A stretch of 64,000 nt of DNA from Cronobacter turicensis z3032 (GTDB lineage: Bacteria; Pseudomonadota; Gammaproteobacteria; Enterobacterales; Enterobacteriaceae), in the NCBI GenBank assembly GCA_000027065.2, contig FN543093.2, positions 186,001 to 250,000 on the forward strand. Direction: 5' to 3'. Positions 1-8,661 of this stretch are shown here, piece by piece. The position numbers and the translations under genes are program-made. Positions within the stretch are counted from its first letter, which is position 1; each line of letters opens with the position of its first letter. Under the pieces are notes generated by a model. The model was not told the origin of the DNA. It ran no database searches and saw only the letters and a list, made by a program, of their open reading frames with translations.

Positions 1-1859
1 GGTTTATCTGCCGCAACGACGCGGGCGAAACCGTGCTGCTCGGCCGTAACGGCTCCGACTACTCGGCAACACAAATCGGCGCGCTGGCGGGTGTGTCGCG
101 CGTCACCATCTGGAGCGACGTGGCGGGCGTTTACAGCGCCGACCCGCGTAAAGTTAAAGACGCTTGCCTGCTGCCGCTGCTGCGCCTCGATGAAGCGAGC
201 GAGCTGGCGCGGCTGGCCGCGCCCGTGCTGCACGCCCGCACATTGCAGCCGGTTTCCGGCAGCGATATCGATTTACAGCTGCGTTGCAGCTACAGCCCGG
301 AGCAGGGCTCCACGCGCATTGAGCGCGTGCTGGCCTCCGGCACCGGCGCGCGTATCGTCACCAGTCATGACGACGTCTGCCTTATCGAATTTGAAGTGCC
401 GTCGCACCAGGATTTCAAACTGGCGCATAAAGAGGTTGATGCGCTTTTAAGGCGCGCTCAGCTGCGTCCGCTGTCGGTGGGCGTACATCCCGATCGCCGC
501 CTGCTGCAACTCTGCTATACCTCGGAAGTCGTCGGCAGCGCGCTCAAATTGCTGGAAGACGCCGCGCTGCCTGGCGAGCTGCGCCTGCGTGAAGGGCTCG
601 CGCTGGTGGCGCTGGTGGGAGCGGGCGTCTGCCGCAATCCGCTGCACAGCCACCGCTTCTGGCAGCAACTGAAAGATCAGCCGGTAGAGTTTATCTGGCA
701 GTCGGAAGACGCTATCAGTCTGGTGGCGGTGTTGCGCGCGGGCCCGACGGAGAGCCTGATCCAGGGGCTGCACCAGTCGCTGTTCCGCGCCGAAAAACGC
801 ATCGGGCTGGTGCTGTTCGGTAAAGGGAATATCGGCTCGCGCTGGCTGGAGCTGTTCGCGCGCGAGCAGGAGACGCTCTCTGCCCGCACCGGGCTTGAGT
901 TTGTGCTGGCGGGCGTGGTGGACAGCCGCCGCAGCCTGCTGAATTACGACGGTCTGGACGCGAGCCGCGCGCTGGCGTTCTTTAATGATGAAGCGGTGGA
1001 GCAGGATGAAGAGTCGTTGTTCCTGTGGATGCGCGCGCACCCGTACGACGATTTAGTGGTGCTGGATGTAACCGCAAGCCAGGATCTGGCAGACCAGTAT
1101 CTCGATTTCGCCAGCCACGGTTTTCACGTGATCAGCGCCAATAAACTGGCGGGCGCGAGCAACAGCCAGAACTACCGTCAAATCCGCGACGCCTTCGCCA
1201 AAACGGGCCGCCACTGGCTTTATAACGCGACCGTGGGCGCGGGCTTACCCGTGAACCACACGGTGCGCGATTTGCGCGACAGCGGCGACTCGATTCTCTC
1301 CATCAGCGGGATTTTCTCCGGCACGTTGTCGTGGCTGTTTTTACAGTTTGACGGTACGGTGCCGTTTACCGAGCTGGTGGATCAGGCCTGGCAGCAGGGC
1401 CTGACGGAGCCGGACCCGCGTGTAGATCTTTCCGGGAAGGATGTGATGCGCAAGTTAGTTATCCTGGCGCGCGAGGCGGGCTACGATATCGAGCCCGATC
1501 AGGTGCGCGTGGAGTCGCTGGTGCCCGCCGGGTGCGAAGAAGGGTCGGTGGACCATTTCTTTGAATATGGCGACGCGCTGAACGAGCAGATGGTGCAGCG
1601 TCTTGAAGCAGCGCGCGAGCTGGGTCTGGTGCTGCGCTATGTGGCGCGCTTTGACGCCAACGGCAAGGCGCGCGTCGGCGTCGAGGCGGTGCGTCCTGAG
1701 CATCCGCTGGCGTCGCTGCTGCCATGCGATAACGTGTTCGCCATTGAAAGCCGCTGGTATCGCGATAACCCGTTAGTTATCCGCGGGCCGGGCGCCGGGC
1801 GCGATGTGACCGCCGGCGCGATTCAGTCGGATCTTAACCGTCTGGCACAGTTGCTCTGA
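1..1859 (+). CDS. metL: Bifunctional aspartokinase II / homoserine dehydrogenase II, 3' part
   Basis: The protein catalyses the first and third steps from aspartate to homoserine for the methionine branch, in the cytoplasm. The reading frame is already open at the window edge (frame beginning at base 3), so the 5' end lies outside. About 619 residues are visible against 810 in E. coli MetL, so roughly the first 190 are missing. What is seen: the end of the aspartokinase domain (GRNGSDYSAT, then TIWSDVAGVYSADPR), a central region, then a homoserine dehydrogenase domain with its nucleotide-binding start (GLVLFGKGNIGSRW) and catalytic region (ISANKLAG, GLTEPDPR, DLSGKDVMRKL). Near-identity to remembered E. 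coli MetL is clear throughout. metB probably lies upstream as in E. coli; metF follows after 336 bases. Confidence 0.97.
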   Translation, partial: FICRNDAGETVLLGRNGSDYSATQIGALAGVSRVTIWSDVAGVYSADPRKVKDACLLPLLRLDEASELARLAAPVLHARTLQPVSGSDIDLQLRCSYSPEQGSTRIERVLASGTGARIVTSHDDVCLIEFEVPSHQDFKLAHKEVDALLRRAQLRPLSVGVHPDRRLLQLCYTSEVVGSALKLLEDAALPGELRLREGLALVALVGAGVCRNPLHSHRFWQQLKDQPVEFIWQSEDAISLVAVLRAGPTESLIQGLHQSLFRAEKRIGLVLFGKGNIGSRWLELFAREQETLSARTGLEFVLAGVVDSRRSLLNYDGLDASRALAFFNDEAVEQDEESLFLWMRAHPYDDLVVLDVTASQDLADQYLDFASHGFHVISANKLAGASNSQNYRQIRDAFAKTGRHWLYNATVGAGLPVNHTVRDLRDSGDSILSISGIFSGTLSWLFLQFDGTVPFTELVDQAWQQGLTEPDPRVDLSGKDVMRKLVILAREAGYDIEPDQVRVESLVPAGCEEGSVDHFFEYGDALNEQMVQRLEAARELGLVLRYVARFDANGKARVGVEAVRPEHPLASLLPCDNVFAIESRWYRDNPLVIRGPGAGRDVTAGAIQSDLNRLAQLL

Positions 1860-1867
1860 TTTCACCG

Positions 1868-1982
1868 TGGTGGGTGCGCTGCGCTTACCCACCCTACGTA
1901 ATGCCTGCGTTTTATTGAGTAGGGCGGGTAACACCCCACGCCACATCCCCTGTAGGGCGGGTAAGCGCCAGCGCACCCGCCA
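1868..1982. repeat. REP-like palindromic repeat cluster between metL and metF
   Basis: Two full units face each other: GTGGGTGCGCTGCGCTTAC at 1870-1888 (element 1868-1898) and GTAGGGCGGGTAAGCGCC at 1952-1969 (element 1952-1982). A partial copy lies at 1919-1937. The same family occurs near 15698, 15740, 20174, 20267, 20313, 47874 and 47924. It resembles REP/BIME units of enterobacteria: each unit is an imperfect hairpin and sits just after a stop codon. Confidence 0.8.
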
Positions 1983-2123
1983 TGCCAGATAACACCCACG
2001 CCTCTTTCTTCCGCTGTACAACCTTTGCGCGTTTCTCCGTCATGAACCTTTTTCATCTTCGCTGAAAAATACTCACATCAAGTGATGATTTACCTGTTGA
2101 CGCCATCGGGCTTTTCCGTCATT

Positions 2124-2156
2124 TTTACATCTGGACGTCTAAACGTATAGAAGTCA
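2124..2156 (+). promoter_or_regulatory. metF promoter with MetJ operator (tandem met boxes)
   Basis: A promoter reads TTTACA (2124-2129), 16 bases, TATAGA (2146-2151). Overlapping it are consecutive 8-base met boxes in register: TTACATCT (2125), GGACGTCT (2133), AAACGTAT (2141) and AGAAGTCA (2149), which match AGACGTCT at 5, 7, 6 and 6 positions. The arrangement matches the E. coli metF control region as I remember it. MetJ with S-adenosylmethionine should repress here. Confidence 0.85.
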
Positions 2157-2192
2157 ACACACGCGACCACGACACAGCGATTGATGAGGTAA

Positions 2193-3101
<909 letters not shown>

Positions 3102-3119
3102 CCCTGCGGGTTGATGAAG

Positions 3120-3143
3120 AGGAGGCGCAAGCCTCCTTTTTTT
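3120..3143 (+). terminator. Rho-independent terminator of metF
   Basis: GGAGGC (3121-3126), a GCAA tetraloop and GCCTCC (3131-3136) are followed by seven T. Confidence 0.9.
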
Positions 3144-3447
3144 ATCCATCGTAAACGTGATTGTTACAAAACTTATATTTCCGTTGTCCGGGGTACTTGT
3201 ACAGTTGTGGATATCTCTGTACAGGATATCTCTCCTTAAGCCAAATCGAGATGTTTTTCCGCTTCCTTCCCGAGAGGTTTAAGCGTGCTGGTGCTATTTC
3301 TGACTGTTAGCAGACATATTATTAATCGTGATTTTTTATTATGAAAAATATCCGCGCTGGCAGCTATCGGAGCGATATAAAAATACACGTTATGTCTTAT
3401 CTGTTATTGCCGATATGCTGTGTAAGAAACCTTCCTGGATAGCAATA

Positions 3448-4737
3448 ATGATTAGCACGATAACCAATATTTTAAAAAATCACGCGGCGTTTGCTGCGAT
3501 AAAAGAACATATGGCGGTTATTCTTTTCCGCCCCGATGGCACTATCGTGGAGGCGAATCCGGCTTTCCAGAATGCCATGGGATATTCGCTTAGCGAACTG
3601 GTGGGGAAGCACCACCGCATGTTCTGTTCGCCGGAATATGTCGCCAGCCCCGAATATAAACAGTTCTGGCACCGTCTCGGGCGCGGCGAAACCTTCAGCG
3701 ATAAATTCCAGCGTTATAAAAAAGACGGCAGCGAAATGTGGCTGGAGGCGAACTACATTCCGGTCATCGGCAAAAACAATAACGTTGAGTATGTTCTTAA
3801 ACTGGCGCGTGATATCTCAGGAAGGATCCATGACGCGCTGAACAAAGACGCTATCCTCAAGGCGGCGCACCGCTCGATGGCGATTATTGAATTTACGCCT
3901 GACGGGCATATCGTCTCTGCCAACGAGAACTTCTGTAAGGCTTCCGGGTACACGCTGAACGAAATCATCGGCAAGCACCACCGTATCTTCTGCGAGCGCG
4001 ACTACGCGACGAGCGCGGAGTATGCCGATTTTTGGCGCAAGCTGAACCACGGCGAATTCGCCTCCGGGGATTTCCGCCGCGTCACCAAACACCGTCATGA
4101 ACTCTGGCTACGGGCGAGTTACAGCCCGGTTTTTGACGATAAAGGCCGTCTTTATCGCGTGGTGAAATTCGCCTATGACGTGACGGCTGAAGTGCAAAAA
4201 AGCCGTGACGAGCGACAGGCGACGGAAAGAGCGGAAGCGGTTTCCCGCGAGACGCTGACCAAAACGGTCGAGATAAGAAAGACCTTAGATGACTGCGTCA
4301 CCGCGATGGAGAATATCCAGCGCAATATGGAGCAGGTTATCGCTATCGTGACCAACCTGAAAAATGACTCTGAAAGCATTATGGATCTGTCGTCGGTCAT
4401 CGCTCAGATAGCGACCCAGACCAAACTATTGTCATTAAACGCCTCGGTAGAAGCGGCGCGTGCAGGCGATGCGGGTAAAGGGTTCTCTGTCGTGGCGACG
4501 GAAGTTAAATCGCTGGCGGACCGTATCGATGACGCGACCGGAAAAATAACGCGTATTACCGAGCAGAACGATCACCTGACGAAAAGCGCGCTGGATTCCA
4601 TCTGTCGCAGCGGTAAAGAAGTGGCGTCTACTACCGTTATTTCTCGCGAGGCGCTGATGCTGACCAAAGAGATTGAAGGCTACGCCAGAAATATTCTCGA
4701 AGCCGTCAACGCGATCGGTAAAGCCATTAATGCCTGA
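3448..4737 (+). CDS. Soluble PAS-PAS methyl-accepting protein, BdlA-like sensor
   Basis: Two PAS domains (about residues 20-120 and 140-245 of the 429-residue form) are followed by a short MCP signalling hairpin. Each PAS carries the same signature, GKHHRMFC in the first and GKHHRIFC in the second, followed by a W-L/E-A-x-Y strand. The MCP part has [20 protein letters not shown] and [15 protein letters not shown], the conserved tip that contacts CheA/CheW. No transmembrane segment and no C-terminal CheR pentapeptide are visible, so it should be cytoplasmic. The order matches Pseudomonas BdlA, which links c-di-GMP or redox cues to biofilm dispersal. The start is uncertain: the frame is open from a GTG at 3328, and ATG codons at 3415 and 3448 are alternatives. 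I chose 3448 for the weak GGA-type site and the family length. It stands alone, before mqo. Confidence 0.8.
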   Translation: MISTITNILKNHAAFAAIKEHMAVILFRPDGTIVEANPAFQNAMGYSLSELVGKHHRMFCSPEYVASPEYKQFWHRLGRGETFSDKFQRYKKDGSEMWLEANYIPVIGKNNNVEYVLKLARDISGRIHDALNKDAILKAAHRSMAIIEFTPDGHIVSANENFCKASGYTLNEIIGKHHRIFCERDYATSAEYADFWRKLNHGEFASGDFRRVTKHRHELWLRASYSPVFDDKGRLYRVVKFAYDVTAEVQKSRDERQATERAEAVSRETLTKTVEIRKTLDDCVTAMENIQRNMEQVIAIVTNLKNDSESIMDLSSVIAQIATQTKLLSLNASVEAARAGDAGKGFSVVATEVKSLADRIDDATGKITRITEQNDHLTKSALDSICRSGKEVASTTVISREALMLTKEIEGYARNILEAVNAIGKAINA

Positions 4738-5011
4738 CGACCTGCGGCATCATCGGGAATAATCGCAACGGCGGTAAGGGTTTTATGCGTGATATACCCG
4801 CTGCCGCCCGGTATAAAACCATTTTCGTGGATAGCCGGAAATGGCTGATTATTTTAAGGAAATGATTCGACGCTATTTACAGGATAGACGTGCGAAACGT
4901 CTGATATAACCGCACGCTCTTTGAGGTTGTTAATTTTTTGTTTTAATAATTTTAAAAATTTAATTGATGCGTTAAAATAATCAGCTAAATTTTCAATGAT
5001 AGTTGATTGTG
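4738..5011. other. AT-rich intergenic region before mqo
   Basis: No gene is supported. An 8-base inverted repeat, GGTTTTAT (4779-4786) and ATAAAACC (4813-4820), may be the terminator remnant of the sensor gene. The 100 bases before mqo are very AT-rich and presumably hold its promoter. Confidence 0.4.
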
Positions 5012-6670
5012 ATGTCTAAAATGGGTTTCAGCAGAAAGCAGGCACCGGCTTTCTCTCTTATTGCTTTACTTGTCAGTTCAGCCGCTTATGCGGATAACTT
5101 CACGGAAAAAACCGATGTCCTGCTGATTGGCGGCGGCATCATGAGCGCGTCGCTCGGCACGGTCCTTCAGGAGATCCAGCCGGACTGGAAACAGCTGATG
5201 GTGGAAAAGCTTGATGGCGTGGCGCTCGAATCCTCAAACGGCTGGAATAACGCCGGGACCGGCCACTCCGCGAACATGGAGCTGAACTACACGCCAGAGC
5301 GTGAAGATGGCTCGATTGACGTCACCAAAGCGCTGGAAATCAATGAAGCGTTTATGATTTCTCGCCAGTTCTGGTCTTCTCAGGTGAAGCGCGGCGTGCT
5401 TAATGACCCCCACTCCTTTATTAACTCCACGCCGCACATGAGCTTTGTCTGGGGCGATAAAAATGTGGAGTACCTGACCAAACGCTACCAGGCGTTGCAG
5501 CAGACTACGCTGTTCCAGGGGATGCAGTTCTCCACCGATCAGCAGCAAATCAAAAAATGGGCGCCGCTGATTATCGAAGGCCGCGATCCGAAGCAGAAAG
5601 TCGCCGCCACCTGGACGCCGGTCGGCACCGACGTCAACTATGGCGAAATCACTCGCCAGCTGGTGGGCAGCCTGAAGAAAACCAGCAACTTCAAACTGGA
5701 AACCTCTTCAGAAGTTACCGATTTCAAACGCAACGCCGATAACTCCTGGCACGTGACGATCACCGACGTGAACAGCGGGAAAGAGCACGCCGTGGACGCG
5801 AAGTACGTGTTCATCGGCGCGGGCGGCGGCGCGCTGAAGCTGCTGCAAAAAACCGGCATTCCGGAAGCGGATAACTATGCAGGCTTCCCGGTTGGCGGCT
5901 CATTCCTGGTGTCTGAAAACCCGGAAATCGCCCGTCAGCATGGCGAGAAAGTCTATGGCCAGGCCTCCGTTGGCGCGCCGCCGATGTCCGTGCCGCACCT
6001 TGACGCCCGCTTCCTGGACGGCAAGCGCGTGGTGCTGTTCGGGCCGTTCGCCACGTTCTCTACCAAATTCCTGAAAAACGGTTCGTTCTTTGATCTGCTG
6101 AGCACCACCACCACCAGCAACTTTATGCCGATGACCGATGTGGGCCTTGATAACTTCGATCTGGTGAAATACCTGATTGGTCAGGTCATGCTGAGCGATG
6201 AAGACCGCTTCGACGCGCTGAAAGCGTACTACCCGACAGCGCGTAAAGAAGACTGGAAACTTATCCAGGCGGGCCAGCGCGTACAGATCATCAAGAAAGA
6301 CCCGGAGAAAGGCGGCGTGCTGAAGCTGGGTACTGAAATCGTCACCGACCAGCAGAAAACCCTGGCGGCGCTGCTTGGCGCGTCTCCTGGCGCCTCCACC
6401 GCGGCACCGATTTCCATTAACGTTATCAAACAGCTGTTCCCGGAGCAGTACAAATCAGAAGCGTGGCAGAGCAAGCTGCGTGAGATTGTGCCGAGCTACG
6501 GTCAGAAGCTGAATGGCAATGTGGCGCTGACCCAGCAGGTATGGGATGAGACGGCGGCCACGCTGCAGCTCACCAAACCGCCGGTGATCCAGATGAAAGA
6601 CGCGAAGCCCGCCACGCCGGAAGCCAAACCGGCGCAGGCGGCCAGCCCGCAGCACGATATGGCGCTGTAA
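5012..6670 (+). CDS. mqo: Malate:quinone oxidoreductase
   Basis: Mqo is a peripheral membrane FAD enzyme that oxidises malate to oxaloacetate and passes electrons to quinone, bypassing NAD-dependent malate dehydrogenase. The 552-residue product has the FAD-binding start [17 protein letters not shown], then [33 protein letters not shown], a second glycine patch ([12 protein letters not shown]) and the family end [14 protein letters not shown]. An N-terminal hydrophobic leader ending AAYA looks like a signal peptide, as also seen in E. coli Mqo. The C-terminal tail is Ala/Pro/Lys-rich. A TTG at 5003 and GTG at 5009 are in frame; the ATG at 5012 was chosen, although no good ribosome site is visible for any of them. 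In E. coli mqo lies elsewhere, so this position is part of the accessory block. Confidence 0.93.
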   Translation: MSKMGFSRKQAPAFSLIALLVSSAAYADNFTEKTDVLLIGGGIMSASLGTVLQEIQPDWKQLMVEKLDGVALESSNGWNNAGTGHSANMELNYTPEREDGSIDVTKALEINEAFMISRQFWSSQVKRGVLNDPHSFINSTPHMSFVWGDKNVEYLTKRYQALQQTTLFQGMQFSTDQQQIKKWAPLIIEGRDPKQKVAATWTPVGTDVNYGEITRQLVGSLKKTSNFKLETSSEVTDFKRNADNSWHVTITDVNSGKEHAVDAKYVFIGAGGGALKLLQKTGIPEADNYAGFPVGGSFLVSENPEIARQHGEKVYGQASVGAPPMSVPHLDARFLDGKRVVLFGPFATFSTKFLKNGSFFDLLSTTTTSNFMPMTDVGLDNFDLVKYLIGQVMLSDEDRFDALKAYYPTARKEDWKLIQAGQRVQIIKKDPEKGGVLKLGTEIVTDQQKTLAALLGASPGASTAAPISINVIKQLFPEQYKSEAWQSKLREIVPSYGQKLNGNVALTQQVWDETAATLQLTKPPVIQMKDAKPATPEAKPAQAASPQHDMAL

Positions 6671-6687
6671 GCACAACCGCGTGATAC

Positions 6688-6720
6688 AAGAAAGGGGGCC
6701 ACTGGCCTCCTTTCTTTTTT
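6688..6720 (+). terminator. Terminator of mqo
   Basis: A 13-base stem (6688-6700 with 6704-6716, one G-T pair) and an ACT loop are followed by a T run. Confidence 0.88.
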
Positions 6721-7305
6721 GTGCGGCGCTGGTGCTGTTAATGGTTAATGTAAGATAAATTCCTGACAAATCTTCCGCATCACCGCCACCACGGGATTGT
6801 CTTTCTGGTTTCCATTCAAATTAATGATAATAAATAAAGCAGTTTGCCACAGAGGTAATTATTCTGACTGGATTTTACTTATTGTCTTAATAATGAATTA
6901 TTGTTGCTGATTTTCTCTTTTTACGTTTTCCTGATATTTAGGAAATAGCCCTGATCCTTTTCAGGTAATTATTTTTAAAGACGTTTTTTTAGAGATGTGC
7001 GTTTATTCATTGAAGCTGGTAAAGGTTCGTCTATTGTTCCGCAGATGATGATTTTTATAATGTGCGCATCATCGTGACGTTGTGAATAGCGCTTTCCAAT
7101 AACGAGAAATCACCGCGTAGCAATCGGCACTGGCGGTAAATCATCACGTAGTCATAAACAATGGCGCGAAATATAACCGCAGATGAGAACCAGTTTTGTC
7201 CTGATACGCAGGGCGCATTCGGGGCGAAAATTATATTCACAGGCTGTGAATATAGTCCGGCTATTTTGATAAATAGCTTAACTTTTAATGTAATTAGGAT
7301 GATAT
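6721..7305. promoter_or_regulatory. AT-rich control region of the fimbrial operon
   Basis: No convincing gene lies in these 585 bases. A promoter-like pair is TTGTTC (7034-7039), 16 bases, TATAAT (7056-7061). It would give a leader of about 240 bases. Perfect inverted repeats: GATGATG/CATCATC (7044-7050, 7067-7073) around the -10 box; an 11-base dyad with one central base at 7232-7254; GCTATTT/AAATAGC (7260-7277). TTTCCT/AGGAAA (6927-6945) lies further upstream. The AT richness suits H-NS silencing, which is inference. Confidence 0.5.
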
Positions 7306-7863
7306 ATGAAAAAGTTAGCACTTGGCCTTTCTTTAGCTGCGGCGATGGGATTTGCCGCGACCGCGCAGGCCGCTTCCACCGGCACAATTACCTTTGAAGG
7401 GGAACTGACGGCAACATCATGTGACGTAACCGTAGACGGTCAGGGCGCAGACGCGACAGTTACCCTGCCGACACTGGGTATCAACCAGCTCGAAGCCGCA
7501 GGTAAAACAGCAGGCCGTACCAATTTTCTGATGGAGCTTGCCAACTGTGAAGGCACGCTGAAAACCGTGGCGGCCTACTTTGAAGCGGGCGCCTCTGTCG
7601 ATCCGGTAACGGGCCGCCTGAAAAACGCCACCGGTACGGACAATGCTAAAAACGTCAGCCTCCAGCTGCGTGATGCCTCCAGCACCTCCTACGCCGTGAT
7701 TAAAGCGGGTAGCGCAAGCCAGGCGACAGACACGACCTATATCGCGTACGACACCACCGATGGCTCCGCCACGCTGCCTTACGCGGTGGAATATTACGCA
7801 GAAGATGCGACCACTGCCGGTAAGGTTAACAGCAGCGTCGTTTATTCACTGATGTATAAGTAA
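7306..7863 (+). CDS. Type 1-like major fimbrial subunit (pilin)
   Basis: This is the structural subunit of a chaperone-usher fimbria. The 185-residue precursor has a signal peptide (MKKLALGLSLAAAMGF, cleavage after AQA at residue 22), then a donor strand region and a pilin fold with the usual cysteine pair (Cys39 in TATSCDV and Cys81 in ELANCEG). It ends in the beta-zipper pattern SVVYSLMYK with a penultimate aromatic residue area. A good AGGA ribosome site lies 6 bases before the ATG. It heads a four-gene operon, and a stable hairpin after the gene probably raises its message level over the downstream genes. The exact fimbrial type is not recognised, so no symbol is given. Confidence 0.92.
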   Translation: MKKLALGLSLAAAMGFAATAQAASTGTITFEGELTATSCDVTVDGQGADATVTLPTLGINQLEAAGKTAGRTNFLMELANCEGTLKTVAAYFEAGASVDPVTGRLKNATGTDNAKNVSLQLRDASSTSYAVIKAGSASQATDTTYIAYDTTDGSATLPYAVEYYAEDATTAGKVNSSVVYSLMYK

Positions 7864-7870
7864 AAACGCG

Positions 7871-7894
7871 ACAGGAAGGGGTAACCCTTCCTGT
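7871..7894 (+). other. Intercistronic hairpin after the pilin gene
   Basis: A perfect 10-base stem, ACAGGAAGGG (7871-7880) with CCCTTCCTGT (7885-7894), closes on a GTAA tetraloop. There is no T run, so it is more likely an mRNA-stabilising or partial-termination element than a full terminator. Confidence 0.8.
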
Positions 7895-7917
7895 ATTTCC
7901 TCAAGGGAGTGAATAGC

Positions 7918-8616
7918 ATGGCGAATACCCTTTCCTGGAAGGGCGCTTTCTTTGCGCTGGCGACGTGGTTCGCCTGTCCGGCGACCATCGCCAGTATCGT
8001 GATTACCGGCACCCGCGTGATTTACCCGAGCGACGCGCCGGAAGTCAGCGTTAAGCTCGATAATAAAGGAACCTCGCCGGTATTAATTCAAAGCTGGATC
8101 GATAACGGCAATGCCGATGCCGCGCCAGAAACTATCCAGGTGCCATTTATTCTGACGCCGCCCATTAACCGGGTAGAGCCGGATAAAGGCCAGACGCTGC
8201 GTATTACTTTTACCGGTAAATTATTGCCAGCGGATCGTGAATCCGTTTACTGGCTTAACGTGCTGGAAATCCCTGCCAAAAAAGCGTCTACGGTCAACGA
8301 TAACTATTTACAGGTCGCGTTTCGCTCACGCATTAAATTATTTCTTCGACCAAAAGGCCTTGAAGGCAATGCCAACCAGGCGGTAACTCAGGTGACCTGG
8401 CGGGCGAACGGCCAGACTATCGAGGCGATAAACCCTACGCCTTATTTTATCTCCCTGGTCAATCTGAAGGTTAACGGGAAAACCATTAATGCTGACATGA
8501 TGTCGCCGAAATCCACCATGACGGTAAAACTGTCCGGCAGCCCGGGGAATAAACTCGCAGGCGTCTTTGTTAATGATTATGGCGCACTGAATGAATTCGA
8601 AGCGACGCTGAAATAA
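7918..8616 (+). CDS. Periplasmic fimbrial chaperone
   Basis: PapD/FimC-like chaperone that caps pilin subunits in the periplasm and hands them to the usher. The product is 232 residues with a signal peptide ending near TIAS. It has the immunoglobulin-like N domain with the G1-strand family signature (SVYWLNVLEIPAK) and, further on, FRSRIKLFLRPKGL. The short F1-G1 loop points to the FGS subclass. An in-frame GTG at 7909 overlaps the ribosome site AAGGGAG (7903-7909); that site lies 8 bases before the ATG at 7918 and decides the start. It sits 54 bases after the pilin and 45 before the usher. Confidence 0.93.
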   Translation: MANTLSWKGAFFALATWFACPATIASIVITGTRVIYPSDAPEVSVKLDNKGTSPVLIQSWIDNGNADAAPETIQVPFILTPPINRVEPDKGQTLRITFTGKLLPADRESVYWLNVLEIPAKKASTVNDNYLQVAFRSRIKLFLRPKGLEGNANQAVTQVTWRANGQTIEAINPTPYFISLVNLKVNGKTINADMMSPKSTMTVKLSGSPGNKLAGVFVNDYGALNEFEATLK

Positions 8617-8661
8617 GTCGTCGCTCTGTTTATTCCACTATCACTCTAAAAGAGACGCGTG

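Noticed and set aside
3199..3233. Imperfect tandem repeat of TGTACAG and GGATATCTCT before the sensor gene
   Set aside because: Only two short copies; insufficient to call an operator or repeat element.
4779..4820. Strong terminator after the PAS-MCP gene
   Set aside because: The 8-bp arms are 26 bases apart, with no T run; only a weak candidate.
7232..7254. Invertible fimbrial switch
   Set aside because: A perfect palindrome is present, but no second distant inverted copy and no recombinase gene was seen.
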